A DNA stretch of 64,000 nt from contig JADNRV010000017.1 of the NCBI GenBank assembly GCA_015499995.1, positions 1 to 64,000 on the forward strand, in the 5' to 3' direction. The position numbers and the translations under genes were made by a program. Of the stretch, positions 24,101-34,555 are shown in pieces. The stretch comes from Flammula alnicola (taxonomy: Eukaryota; Basidiomycota; Agaricomycetes; Agaricales; Strophariaceae). The notes under the pieces were generated by a model. The model made no database searches and was not told where the DNA came from. It saw nothing but the letters and a program-made list of their open reading frames with translations. Each line of letters starts with the position of its first letter. Within the stretch, counting starts at the first letter, position 1.

Positions 24101-25917
24101 AGTGCCGGCATTGCGCCCAATTGCTTCATGTCTGACCGAAGTGGTTCACTGATTGCAGCTGTAGAAGAAGTCTTTGTCATTACGGAACACTTCTTCTGCA
24201 TTCACCACCTCGAAGGAAATGTCGACAAGAACTTACCTGGTGTTCTTCCACCCGACCAATGGGCATCATTCAAGAACGACTTTTGGGTGGTATACCGTGC
24301 CATATCACCAGAAGATTTTGAGACAAAGTGGCGGGAACTCACTGCTCGATATCCTCCAGCACAGAAATATCTTGATGAAGAACTTTACCCCTGTCGGCGG
24401 CAGTGGGCATGGGCGTACACCGGCTACAAGTTTACTTGTGGGGTTCGGACAAATGGACGGGTTGAGGTCGAGAATCGGATCACCAAGGCATTCGGAGGCC
24501 CTAAGAAATCGCTCAAGGAACTTTTCGATGCACTGAATGAGCGCACCGATGGACAGGGTGTGCAAGAACTGATTCGAGTGAGAGATGTGCGTTCAACTCA
24601 TTTCACTGTGTCACCTTTCACTTCTGACAGATTGTGACCTTAGTCATCACGCCGTCAACATCCCTCAAGAATCGAAACAATCTTTCCTGGACCTTTGCAA
24701 GTCCTGCGTGAATTTGCTGGCCCTTTCGCGCTTGGGAAATGTTTTGAACAAATGAAGGCCAGCATGTACTACACGATGCGTGCTGTGCCACGTCCAGTTG
24801 GTATGCGAGATTGGGTGAGGCGCTTCATTGCGCTAAGTCTATGTCTGCATGTCGGCTAATATTTGAATTCATAGGATGAATATGCGGTTGAAGTAAGTGG
24901 AGATTTGGGGTATAGCTGGGAACGCGGAGAGGAACAGGTAATTTAAATATTTATTGAAGATCCTCGAGATTCCAATCTAAAGCTAATTCTTTTATTTAAT
25001 AGCGAATGATAAACGACTTCGAGAATGATAATTCACATATTTCAACACTCTTCCTACTTCGTCTAATCCGTGGGCGAGGACTGTCTGTCAAACAGCTCAT
25101 TGAGGTCAAGCATATCGGAGCAAAGTCTTCACACATAGTGGCTCTTCTCACCGATGGTAGCTACGTGTGTGACTGTTGTATGGGCATGAGCATTGGGTTG
25201 TCCTGTCGCCATTATTTTCATGTTCTCAACATGATTCCAACTCTCAAATTCAATCTTGGGGTGATTCGGGCTCGGTATGTGTTTATTATGCCAATATCAG
25301 TTAAAATCTTATAAATATCCTTTATATCTAGCTGGTACCAGGACAAAAACCTCAACTTACGAAACATACCAGAGGTCGAAGCAAGAGAGGCTGAATTTCG
25401 ACGTCTGGACGAAGATGTCCCAACATCGCAACAGACACCCCTTGTCAATTCAAATCCCCTCCAACACGTACAGCAGCCACCATCATCTACCCCTGCCCCT
25501 CCTGCGACACAGACCATTCCAGCTCGGACAGTTTTCCATGAAGCAACAGCAGCCCTCGGACCATTGATGAACCATATCCAAACTCAAGAACAACTGGACG
25601 AGTTATTAGATGGCCTCAATGAACTTCGGTGAGTATAAGGAAACACACTATCGGAAGATGAGCTTACTTTTAAGAGCAGCACATTGCGTCGACAAGCCGC
25701 TGAACGCGAGGACTTCCGCGAACCGCCAGTCCTGAATCCAAAAGGAAGACCCCGCGAGCAAAGAATAACTGGAGCTATAGAAGGCCGCCCAAGAGGAGGA
25801 GGTGCTCGGAGGAAGGCCGCGCAAGGTGAAACTGTGCGGAAATGCAGATTGTGCCGCCAACCGGGTCATACGAGAAGAACCTGTCCTTATTTAGCACCTT
25901 CAGGCGAAGTTGAATAG
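21164..25917 (+). CDS. MULE transposase fused to a Ulp1-like protease domain
   Basis: Transposase of about 1400 residues. Exon 1 starts MDQPFRSYASPPPHL at 21164; a 54-bp intron (21497-21550) joins FSK to LELIRQ. Residues about 210-360 form a Ulp1/C48-like cysteine protease domain with His259 (DEDHFTA), Asp273/276 (DYGDS) and Cys322 (GGGSCGIAAY). Residues about 480-680 are a disordered linker with SIM-like VIDLVT (563), VILLT (595) and IIDLC (645) and acceptor-like IKQE, VKQE, IKTE and VKHE. A FAR1/WRKY-GCM1-type finger follows (Cys, Cys, WDHNHP). The MULE catalytic domain has Asp912 (LINDNTYN), Asp973 (FMSDRSGS) and Glu1083 (TNGRVEVEN). Later exons carry SSRRQHPSRIETIF, a SWIM finger (YVCDCCMG...LSCRHYFH, about 25165-25220) and a terminal CCHC knuckle CRLCRQPGHTRRTC. 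The stop is at 25915-25917. It cuts and inserts the element; the protease role is inferred. A Met at 21653 is internal, not the start. Confidence 0.9.
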
Positions 25918-25948
25918 TTTCAAATACAGTCCTACTTACCTCTCGATG

Positions 25949-26774
25949 TCAGCCTTGACTCGCAAGTAAGAGAGCACGGCCACGTAGCCAAAAATTCCAA
26001 AGCAACATTCTCCTCCCTGGAGCTGAGCTATCGTCGGTGCAGTTGAGGGCCCTATGGCACTGGCGTTGGCGTTCACTTTGGCCAGTGTTGGTATCGGAGG
26101 TCATGCCGCCAACCATGAGTACTACTAGCCACAAGCGGGCCCGCCTACCAGAGATCGGTGCCCACCGCAAGTTGTTAGTTGCGAGTGCACTGCATCCACC
26201 AAAGTTCAGTGCCAGCTGCATTGGAAAGCGAACGGTGCTCTCGCGATTGTGGAGGTAGAGCTACCTGGACGTGCACTGCAAAATCTAGATGATGAATAGA
26301 TCAATAAGTATTAGTATAAACAGATGAAGCAGTTGTGCACCTGACACCTTGTCGAGCCCAGCAATGGCTCCGTTGGCGGTGCGCAATGTGCGCTGTCGAC
26401 CTTCAGTCATTGTGGCTGTCATGGCCATCATCTGTGAAGGGTAGCTTTGGCGAGAAACATCAACGAAGACGGGGGGTGACAGCCTCGATAAACGACGGAG
26501 GTGGAGACAGAACCGCTGGTGGTGGTGTGTTGTGAACTGGTTGCCTCGTGGATTGCTGCGAAGGAATTGCTGATTCTCCCTTAATGTCTACCTGCTCGGC
26601 AGAAGGGGCTGCGTGGCGAGCGACATCGATGAAGGTGGTCAGAAGACGAGAAACAATAATTGAACTGTCGATGTCACGGCCGGTCCGGGTGTTCCGAGGC
26701 CCGACCTTGCGTTTTGCCACAAAGTCACGTGTGGCAAAAGTCAAGTACGTGCTTCGGACTTTAAATCTCGGCAT
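25949..26774 (-). CDS. Second gene of the MULE, function unknown
   Basis: A minus-strand gene converging on the transposase gene inside the same element. The ATG at 26774 opens MPRFKVRSTYLTFATRDFVA, and the frame stays open past 26460 with a Ser/Pro/Gln-rich part. Near 26471-26476, a run of six G (plus strand), the frame appears to lose one base; with that allowed it continues VFVDVSRQSYPSQMMAMTAT and TEGRQRTLRTANGAIAGLDK to about 26350. An intron (about 26345 to 26265) then leads to an exon ending at 25949, reading FGGCSALATNNLRW and ARLWLVVLMVGGMTSD. I recognise no domain. Its promoter would lie in the right terminal repeat region. Some MULEs carry a second non-transposase gene, but no homology is claimed here. 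Exon 2 is tentative. Confidence 0.5.
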
Positions 26775-26826
26775 TTCTGCTGACGTTGTTTGTTCTCCCA
26801 GAAATGGGGTTTCTATATAAGCGTTA

Positions 26827-26866
26827 GGGTTTCTGGCAGAAAGGGGGTTTCTGAATAGTTTTATCC
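26827..26866 (-). repeat. Right terminal inverted repeat of the MULE
   Basis: This is the exact reverse complement of 20717-20756 over 40 bases. It is preceded inward by another GGGGTTTCT copy at about 26800. Confidence 0.93.
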
Positions 26867-26875
26867 AGCCGAGAA
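26867..26875. repeat. Target-site duplication, right copy
   Basis: AGCCGAGAA directly after the right terminal repeat, identical to 20708-20716. Confidence 0.93.
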
Positions 26876-27260
26876 TAGCGGGTGGTGACATTTTGAGTTG
26901 TGACATACTGGGGTGCAAGATGGTCAGCGCAATGTCATCAGCGCCGTGCACATACTTATGTACGCCTTTTCCAAGATATATTGTTGAGCAGAATCAGAGC
27001 AACGTGCAGACGCCGGCAACGCTGTGGTTGACCACCGCTGCTGCCGATGGCTGGGTAATCATTTTCCCGCGGCTGTTATTTGGCTGTAGGCCGGCGCCAC
27101 CTACCTTGACTCCCAACACACGCTCGCAAACGCTAAATGACATGTACAACAGCCAGTTGGTTCTTGTATGTATCTATTCTTCACGGTCAGATTTCCTTGT
27201 AAAGGCTCCCCTCCTCCTGTTTTACTGCCCAAAATCCGATTTCGTATCGGAGGGACGATT

Positions 27261-27904
27261 CACTCCTGGCAACAGGCTATTTAAGTTGACCAAAAATGAT
27301 TAAGAAAATAAATTAAACATGTTTGCATTTTTTCGACCGTTTTCTCAGATCATGAATCTATTAAAAATAATAGATTTTAAGCGTGACAAAATATAATATA
27401 AATCCTACCTTATTATAATGTTTTTAACCCCATGAAACCGAAATTTTATGTCTTGTCTTTTGTGGAGGGAAAATCTTTTGTGAATTTCCGTATTCACATT
27501 TTCTTTTGTTGTCTCGTAAATGATAAATTTAGCATGAATTTTAGTTGTCCGCTAAACAAAAAGAACAATGTTTCGCACCCAAACTGAATTGAAAATATTT
27601 TTAATTTATTTTAAATGGATCAAAACTCGGTGCAAATACTATATTTGACGACGAGAACAATAAGACAATAAACTTTGCCTTTCTGTCACAATTTTTCGAT
27701 CACAAAAATTGGCACAAATATTAGATTCAATAGGCACATAAATACAACTGAAAATGAAGTACTTGGCAAAAGAATTTTCGTACCAACAATTGTTGAGTTG
27801 AAAATAGATTTTATGCGACAGAAAAGCGGCCCAAACACGCAAACATGTTTAATTTATTTTCTTAATCATTTTTGGTCAACTTAAATAACCTGTTGCCAGC
27901 AGTG
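27261..27904. mobile_element. AT-rich non-autonomous DNA element with CACT...AGTG ends
   Basis: The first 66 bases (27261-27326, starting CACTCCTGGCAACAGG) match the reverse complement of 27839-27904 (starting CACTGCTGGCAACAGG) at 64 of 66 positions. The three bases outside each end are ATT, a 3-bp target duplication. CACT termini with 3-bp duplications suggest the CACTA (CMC/EnSpm) superfamily. The inside is very AT-rich, contrasting sharply with the flanks, and has no open frame worth calling (longest about 69 codons). It is therefore a MITE-like element dependent on a transposase elsewhere. It lies 385 bp beyond the MULE. Confidence 0.85.
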
Positions 27905-30182
27905 ATTATCAATGAGGACTTGGGCTTCAATAAATCTCGCAGTTACCCTCGCAAGTCGCACGCAACGCTTCTACCATTGCGACAGAGTCCAAAATGTATG
28001 TGACCCATGGTAATCGTAAGCTCTGTTCAGCTCAGAATCGTCGATACATGAGGTCCTCGACTACGATCGCATTGTCGCTCTTATACTTCCCTCGTGTACA
28101 TGAATAGATAGACCCTACTATGAAAAAGTTGGCACATGGGGAAAGAAGGGAAAAGACATGATGGAGAGAGGCGCTACATAATTACTCGAGCGGCAAGTAC
28201 CGTAATTATCAACACTCTAACACAGATGGGTTATGGAAAACCATGTTTTTCGGGTCCCCGTGCCTGGAGACTCAGACTGGGACGAGAACACAGATGAGCA
28301 CGGGGCGTACTGTGTGAGCCATGTGTTTGCGGTGGAGCCAAGTTAATATCCCGGGAACAGACCAGGGTGGGTGGATACATATGCAGATAAAGTCACATCG
28401 ACATCATGGTACCTCTGGCATCGGGAATATCCTGGAATGTCTCGAGAAACGTAAGGGAACAGATGTCCGACTTTATAAAGTACTGCCAAGGCAGCTTTCT
28501 GAGCGTTTTCCATGAACAAATGTACAGTGTAAATAGTTTCACTGAATTTGGGTCACTGTTATTGCACCTTATTGCACCAGCATGTCTTCTATCTGCAATA
28601 TTTTGTCCGATAGTACTTGAGCTACTTTGGAGTATGACTTTTTGCCCGGCAGCTTATCGCGATCGTGTGCTTATTTTCCTGCTGTAATTAAGTTGCAGAT
28701 GCACGAAAGACTTCGACGGAGTTCCGGAATTAATACCCCGCATTTCCAATCCTTATTCGAGAAGCAGACCTAGTTCTTGAGCAAGTAATAGTGTTCTAAA
28801 TTACATTTGTTCACGATAAACCTGTATCTGAATACTTCTTAATAGCCTACAGGTAGCAAACTCCGTGATTCTAATTTCTCTTGCTTTCCTATGGTTAGTC
28901 GTAATTCTGATTATGTGTTTACATATACAAAGGCAATTGACGAGGAGCTGGAAAGGCCGATTGTATATTATTATTAACGGTCGATATATGTTCGCGGATC
29001 ACGCTTCGATGATCGATCGGAATACATACGATAAGAGGCTAGAGCAAAATAGGAGCCATTTGAATGATGGGGACTCCAGGCCAGAAATTCGAGCAATATT
29101 GCTATTACTCAGTCTTGCAAGTTCCGGGACACGTAATTAAAAGAGACCAAATTCTTGCCTACGGAGCATGCCAAACGTAGTCCATGTAAGTACACTCAGC
29201 AGTTAGCTATAGCTTTTCGGCGCTTAGCGCCCACCATACTCCCGGAACCCGTTGCGGAGATCGCCGATACAAAATATGAACTCCGCTAAATTTGACGGAA
29301 AAGTTCAAGCTCAAGTTCCGTAACACATTTACGAATCCTGTTCCACTTTCACCTGCTTTCACTCCCTCGTTTATTTAAAATGCTGTCTCTCCGATCGACT
29401 GTCGCACGTTTGTCGGTCTAAAGTATCTCCCTCAATACGAGAACCATCTTTTTCAAAAATTCAACGGCCTTGCACGATTCGGACTTGTATGAGGTTGAAC
29501 ATGACAAACTGTCGGAGCGAAATGTTCATGGACGTGCCATGGTGTCTTGTACCAAGCCAGTGAGGAATAATTTATTGCTTTCGAATGAATATCTGAGAAA
29601 CTTACTACGACTCTATTCTAGTACCAGCTCTTGTGGATGACCAAAATTCGTGTGGCTTCAAGGAAACGACGTCAACAATGGCAGAGTATGGCCTCATCTT
29701 AACTTTTTTCCTTTCAACGCCATGGCGTCTTCTCTCTCTGGCTCGTATAACTACCACGTCCCGACAATTCTGCAGCTTAATTTGGTCTCACGCAGTGATA
29801 ACGTCACCACGTGGACCCATTGTCCATTGTCGTGGGTACTGGCAAATCCACCTATGGCTTGCACTATGGGCGCCATCCGACATAATTGCTCCTCTCTCAG
29901 GATGAGGCGCATACGAGCGCCGCCAGCATTTCTCTCGCCACTAAATCTGCTGCTGTATAGGGCGAATTGTCTTCCCATCTGAGCGACGCTCATCTGCCTC
30001 GTCCAGGCTTCGTCTCGTACTTCTCTGTCCCAGGTAAACTGTAAACTGCGCATTCGTTCTGGGACGCCCGCCCCAGGAGAACATCAATCTACTCCGGCTG
30101 CCGTCTGTGAACATCTATCAGGATGCATTCCTGATGCATATATCTTTAGATATTTGGTGACAATAGTGATACTTCGTTGCTG
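27905..30182. other. Gene-poor region before the pectinesterase array
   Basis: About 2.3 kb with short open frames only (up to about 110 codons at 29650-29982) and no recognisable domain. Part of 29.6-30.2 kb may be the eroded 5' half of the pectinesterase relic that follows, but I cannot align it. Confidence 0.45.
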
Positions 30183-30640
30183 GCAGGCTGGAGTATATTT
30201 TTGACCGAATGGGCTTGGCATACTTCGGGGGAAATATTGTCGCAGGCAAGGATGCGGGCTGGGTGAGTGCTGGCGGACGTTGGTCGCGTGACAAGAAGAC
30301 GTAAGTCCCGACTTAACACTTATGTTCTCATCTAAGTTGATACAGCCCTAGACATCTCTAATTAAAACATCCTTGTCCTGGGCCTCTGGCCGCGGTCCTT
30401 TCCTGGTACCTCTGGAAAGGTATACCTCGACAGGCCATGGGGAAATGCTTGTGCTCTCACGCTAACTAACGAACCTTTTAAGGCTTCGTAGATCATGCTA
30501 TATGACTCTGAGCCTGGTGGTTGCCCGGACCAAGCAATATTATGGACCATCTCGGACACGGGTGAACAGAGAATAGATCATGTCTTCTTCCCTGACAATA
30601 ACACCATGAAAGGCATGTTATCCGTGTACCTTATCCCAGC
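30183..30640 (+). pseudogene. Decayed CE8 pectinesterase
   Basis: Pieces of the C-terminal half of a pectin methylesterase in three segments. GRLEYIFDRMGLAYFGGNIV (about 30187-30246) corresponds to the catalytic-Asp strand (GAVDFIFGRTGFAYFGGN in the copy at 33001). TSGKVYLDRPWGN (about 30408-30446) corresponds to AGKVFLGRPWG. A last piece contains QAILWTISDTGEQRIDHVFF (about 30534-30593), matching QTIWSIWNPGDERIDDILF. The catalytic Asp has become Glu (EYIF), a stop interrupts the third piece, and neither an upstream half nor a terminal exon can be found. This is true decay, beyond what a few missing bases could explain. Confidence 0.75.
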
Positions 30641-31086
30641 ATCTTCCTGATCTCGAGTGCAGGTGGAAGCGACCATATGTTATATCAGCTGGCTTAATGC
30701 GGCATACTTTATTTGCAAGTAATGAACTATTTTCGGTGTAGTCCTCCATCCGAAGTTCAACCGTTTGGCCGCCATCTGCTTGCGGCGGGAGGAAAAATTG
30801 TTTGAAGAGGTCTCCTTGAGTGCTTCATGAAGACGGTTATAAACACGTGCCCCAGTAAGCGGCCCGCCTCAGATTCGAGTAAATTGTAATGCTTCTATTC
30901 ACATACCATTATTATTTTCTGTCAGTTCTTCAGGTCATACCCGTTAATATACATATACCGCTTCCGTCTTCCCAAGTGCTCAAGTCCGAATATTAAAGCC
31001 ACAGAAGATACTCGCAACTGTCAAAATCCTCCGCACTTTAACTCTTGTAAAGTTCCTGGTGCTATCCGTCTTATACAAGCCAGACT

Positions 31087-32326
31087 ATGACATTTTCAAT
31101 CCGCTTCATCCTCATTTCTGTCATTCTCGCCTTGTGCGAGAGCGCTTTAGGCGCTTCCAGGACGACGCCTCCCGCAGGGGCAGTAATAGTTCGAGCAGGA
31201 ACAACCACTGCTGGAGAATTTAGCACCGTGTCCAAGGCCGTCAACTCTTTGCCTAACGACAGTTCCACGCGAACGATCTTCATATTCCCCGGCACTTATA
31301 CCGAACAAGTAAACATCACCCGACCCGGACCCTTGACTGTGTGTATGGCTACTGCTTCACGACTCAACGCGTCGGCTGATTTTGTTTCCTCACATAGATA
31401 TTTGGATCCACAACTGACACGACCACCTATACCTCCAATTCAGTGACAATTCAATTCGGATTATCCCTTGGAACGGCGGGCTCAGACGACATTAGCGGCA
31501 CCCTACGGATCCACAAGAACGATTTAAGATGTACAATGTCAACGTGAAGAACACATTTGGCCAGGGTTCTCAGGCTATTGCCATAAGCCAGTATGGAACT
31601 AGGGTCGGTCTATATGGATGTGGCTTCTTCGGATTTCAAGACACAGTTCTGGCCGAGCAGGGTACTCAAGTCTTCTTGAGAGGATACATCCAGGTGCCAA
31701 TTTTATTACTTCTTCACACCGGAACATGTTCGTTGATGGAGAATCGCAATACAGGGAGCCACCGATTTTATTTTCGGGCAGAGAGGCCAGGCTTACTTTG
31801 AACGCAATACCATTGCAGTCTCGGCACATGGGTGTATTACTGCCAGTGGACGCACCTCGAACGACAACACCAGCTGTAATTATAGACCCTTTGCTCAAGC
31901 TGTATTATGTTAAATTCGGTTTGTAGATGTCTTTAACGATAATACCGTCGTTCTGTCTAGTGGTGCTGCCTCCGATACTGCAGGAAGAATTTTTCTAGGA
32001 AGACCATGGGGAGGTACGCATATATTCGCAACATTTTGCTATGGCTTAATAATCTCGTAATTTCAGACTTTGCCAAAGTTATTTTCAAGAATACGGTTGT
32101 AAACGTCGCGCTGAACACCACTGTCTGGTCCATCTGGAATGTCGGCGACGAACGAACGGATGATGTCTTCTTCGCCGATTTTAACACCACGGGATCAGGA
32201 ATTGCTGGCGCAAAACGTGCCAGCTTTTCGACGCTGTTATCTGCAAGTCAAGCATCTGCATTTTCAATCTCCAGCGCAGTCGGAAGTGATTTTGCTACCT
32301 GGGTTGACACCACCTATCTAGCATAA
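31087..32326 (+). CDS. Pectin methylesterase (CE8), copy 1
   Basis: Secreted enzyme that de-esterifies homogalacturonan. The ATG at 31087 opens a signal peptide (FILISVILALCESALG). The mature start has GAVIVRAGTTTAGEFSTVSK and FIFPGTYTEQVNITRPGPL. The next exon gives YTSNSVTIQFG and SGTLRIHKND. YNVNVKNTFGQGSQAIAISQ and GFQDTVLAEQGTQVFLRGYI follow, with the conserved Gln of FQDT. After an intron at about 31692-31750 comes ATDFIFGQRGQAYFERNTIA with the catalytic Asp, then GCITASGRTSNDNTSC. Next is GRIFLGRPWG with the conserved Arg, and the final exon NTTVWSIWNVGDERTDDVFF, ending at 32326. Near 31523 a run GATTTAAG has one T fewer than the equivalent GATTTTAGG of the second copy, breaking the frame. 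I suspect a consensus error, but a recent mutation cannot be excluded. Confidence 0.85.
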
Positions 32327-32527
32327 AATTCGAAGATTGTGTGTGTGTTATTCTCTGAGGGTTTGCATTTCGGAAACGGAAGTTCGTCGTTAACAGAAGT
32401 TCATCATTCGATGGCCAATTCTCATTTATAATTAAACCAATACATACTATTATGAGGCATCGAAGGGCAGATTACGACACCTACAGTTCTTCGATCTCCA
32501 CAGCACCCTTTCACCGCTGCCTACCTT

Positions 32528-32670
32528 GTCGGAGATGAGCGTGTGGATTTGAATGTCTTCTTGGCCCGAGTTCAACAACACCGGACCCGGAATCGCTAAT
32601 GCTACATGCGCCAAATTTTCACAAGAGCTGGTTGCAGATCTGGCAATTTTGTTCGATTCTCTGTGCTAGT
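32528..32670 (+). pseudogene. CE8 pectinesterase C-terminal relic
   Basis: A short remnant between the two intact copies. VGDERVD (about 32528) and EFNNTGPGIANATCAKFS (about 32568-32622), in shifted frames, match the GDERIDDILFAEYNSTGSG region of the neighbours. No upstream exons remain next to it. It indicates a third tandem copy lost by deletion. Confidence 0.65.
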
Positions 32671-33000
32671 AGGCAAAAAACTGGGTAGGTACTGTCCATC
32701 TTACCTTGGGCAATTTCTCCCCATGATATGCATGCTCCACGTCGACTTTTTTTATATAGTTTCGGTTTCGGCATCTTTTGCTTCTGAGGAATTTTGTAAC
32801 GTGCTCGGGGTAGATTGCAATTCTGCATCGGCCCGCGCTTCTAAGCGGCCCGGAGCTTGTAGATCCATCCAACGCACCGCATGGCCCGTCCTCGAAGAAC
32901 ATCATCAGTTGAGGACATTCCATGAGAAGTGGGCGTACCGACGATATAACAGCGGCTTCACGCCGCTGAAGCAATCCAAAAAGTGCTTGCGTCAAAAAAT

Positions 33001-34328
33001 CATGTTTCTGCTGAAACGCTGTCTTGTAGTTGGCGCAATTTCTGGCCTGCTCACGGTGTCGGCTGTGCAACGAACGACGCCCCCGAATGGCGCCCTTTCC
33101 GTGCGTGCAGGCGCCGCTCCTGGGTCCGGAATGTTTGACTCCATAAACGGTGCACTCGCGGCGCTCCCGAACGACAAATCAAACCAAACGATATTTATAT
33201 TTCCTGGGGTCTACCTTGAGCAGGTCAACATAACGCGTACTGGGCCTCTAACAGTGAGCTTTATGGAGTGCCAAGAAATATATCATAATTACTGACCTTG
33301 AGGCCGCGGTAGATCTATGGTTACACCACAGATACGACGACCTTCACCTCCAACCAAGTTGTCATCCAAGCAGGAATACCGGCCAGCACCGCTGGGTCGG
33401 ATGATGCTAGTGGCACCTTGCGGATACACAAAAATGATTTTAGGTTGTACAACGTCAACGTGACGAACACGTTTGGCATCGGTTCCCAAGCCATCGCGAT
33501 CAGTCAGTACGGCAGCCGGGTTGGGTTGTATGCTTCCGCGTTCTTGGGTTATCAAGACACTTTGTACGCCAACCAGGGCACGCAGGTGTATTTGAAGAGT
33601 TATATTGAGGTGGGTGTCATAACTTGTGTATATCCACCTTCAGGAGGTATAACATTCACGGTTGAATGTCCAGGGGGCGGTGGATTTCATCTTCGGCCGG
33701 ACGGGGTTCGCATATTTTGGTGGAAACACCATTGCCACGAAGGCGCCTGGCTGCATTACAGCCAGCGGAAGAATTTCGAACGATAACGGAAGCTGTGCGA
33801 ATTCTTTTTACGAGGCGTGTCAGGAAGTGAATACTAAAAGGCAACTGAGCAGATGTGTTCAATAATAACAAGATCATCTTGGCTCCAGATGCAGCTTCAA
33901 ACACTGCTGGCAAGGTCTTCCTTGGTCGGCCGTGGGGAGGTAGGCAAGTTCCCGTATATCCATGAAATGTGAATCTGACCTAGAATGTTACCAACAAAGA
34001 CTTTGCAAAGTGAGTGCAAGCAGTCGAGAATGCACGTACAAATTCACTAACCGCGGTTATTCCCTCCAGAGTGATCTTCAAAAACACAGTTATCACCGCT
34101 CCCTTAAACCAAACAATCTGGTCAATCTGGAACCCAGGAGACGAACGCATAGACGACATCCTCTTCGCAGAGTACAACAGCACTGGCAGCGGCATCAGCA
34201 GTCCTAAGCGTCCTAGTTTCTCGACGGTGCTCAGCAAGACCCAAGCAGATGCTTTTTCCATCGCGAGCGCTGTTGGAAGCGATTACACCTCTTGGGTCGA
34301 TTTAAATTACTTGTCTAGAGCGTTATAG
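33001..34328 (+). CDS. Pectin methylesterase (CE8), copy 2
   Basis: Second full-length CE8 enzyme. The ATG at 33001 opens a signal peptide (CLVVGAISGLLTVSA). The frame is also open upstream from 32606, but the sequence there is not conserved and the hydrophobic signal fixes the start. Exons give GMFDSINGALAALPND, FIFPGVYLEQVNITRTGPL, and a second exon with YTTDTTTFTSNQVVIQAG, RIHKNDFRLYNVNVTNTFG and GYQDTLYANQGTQVYLKSYI. The next has GAVDFIFGRTGFAYFGGNTI with the catalytic Asp and GCITASGRISNDNGSC. Then come AGKVFLGRPWG with the catalytic Arg, and VIFKNTVITAPLNQTIWSIW to the stop at 34328. The protein is close to copy 1 along its length. Extracellular; acts on plant pectin. The array suggests pressure for pectin-degrading dosage. 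Confidence 0.87.
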
Positions 34329-34555
34329 GACGCGTTCCATGAGGAAGCATCTGGTGCAGGGTTGGAGGACATACTGATCAGATATCACATTAAAAGGATT
34401 TTGTACAAATGTGGTGAATTGAAAGCAAAAAGGAAGCAATGAATCGAGAGAAGAAAATTCTACAAATACAGCAAATGCAAATTGATAAGATAGGACAGCG
34501 CACCACAATCGACAAAATAAGAAGGCAATCCATGGAAAGCAAAGGTGAAAGCTGG

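Larger units (their letters stand above)
20717..26866 (+). mobile_element. Complete Mutator-like element (MULE), 6150 bp
   Basis: A DNA transposon bounded by 40-bp terminal inverted repeats that are identical between 20717-20756 and 26827-26866 (first bases GGATAAAACTATTCAGAAAC). It is flanked by the perfect 9-bp duplication AGCCGAGAA. It carries the transposase gene on the plus strand (21164-25917) and a smaller gene on the minus strand (25949-26774). Internal AGAAACCCC/GGGTTTCT words repeat beyond the terminal repeat on both ends, as expected for subterminal transposase-binding sites. Identical repeats and an undamaged target duplication indicate a recent insertion, and the main exon of the transposase is open for over 1000 codons, so the element may be autonomous. 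Confidence 0.93.

Noticed and set aside
21653..24637. Treating the long exon with its own Met at 21653 as a self-contained transposase gene
   Set aside because: The frame is open and conserved upstream to 21551 and joins exon 1 (21164-21496) through a clean 54-bp intron. The SWIM and CCHC fingers lie in later exons.
20717..26866. Classifying the element as a KDZ-type transposon because of its basidiomycete host and protease domain
   Set aside because: The catalytic motifs (LINDNTYN, FMSDRSGS, TNGRVEVEN), the SWIM finger and the 9-bp duplication fit Mutator-like elements, not KDZ.
32606..33000. An N-terminal extension of the second pectin methylesterase from an upstream ATG
   Set aside because: The frame is open but the sequence has no relation to the family, and a clear signal peptide begins at the ATG at 33001.
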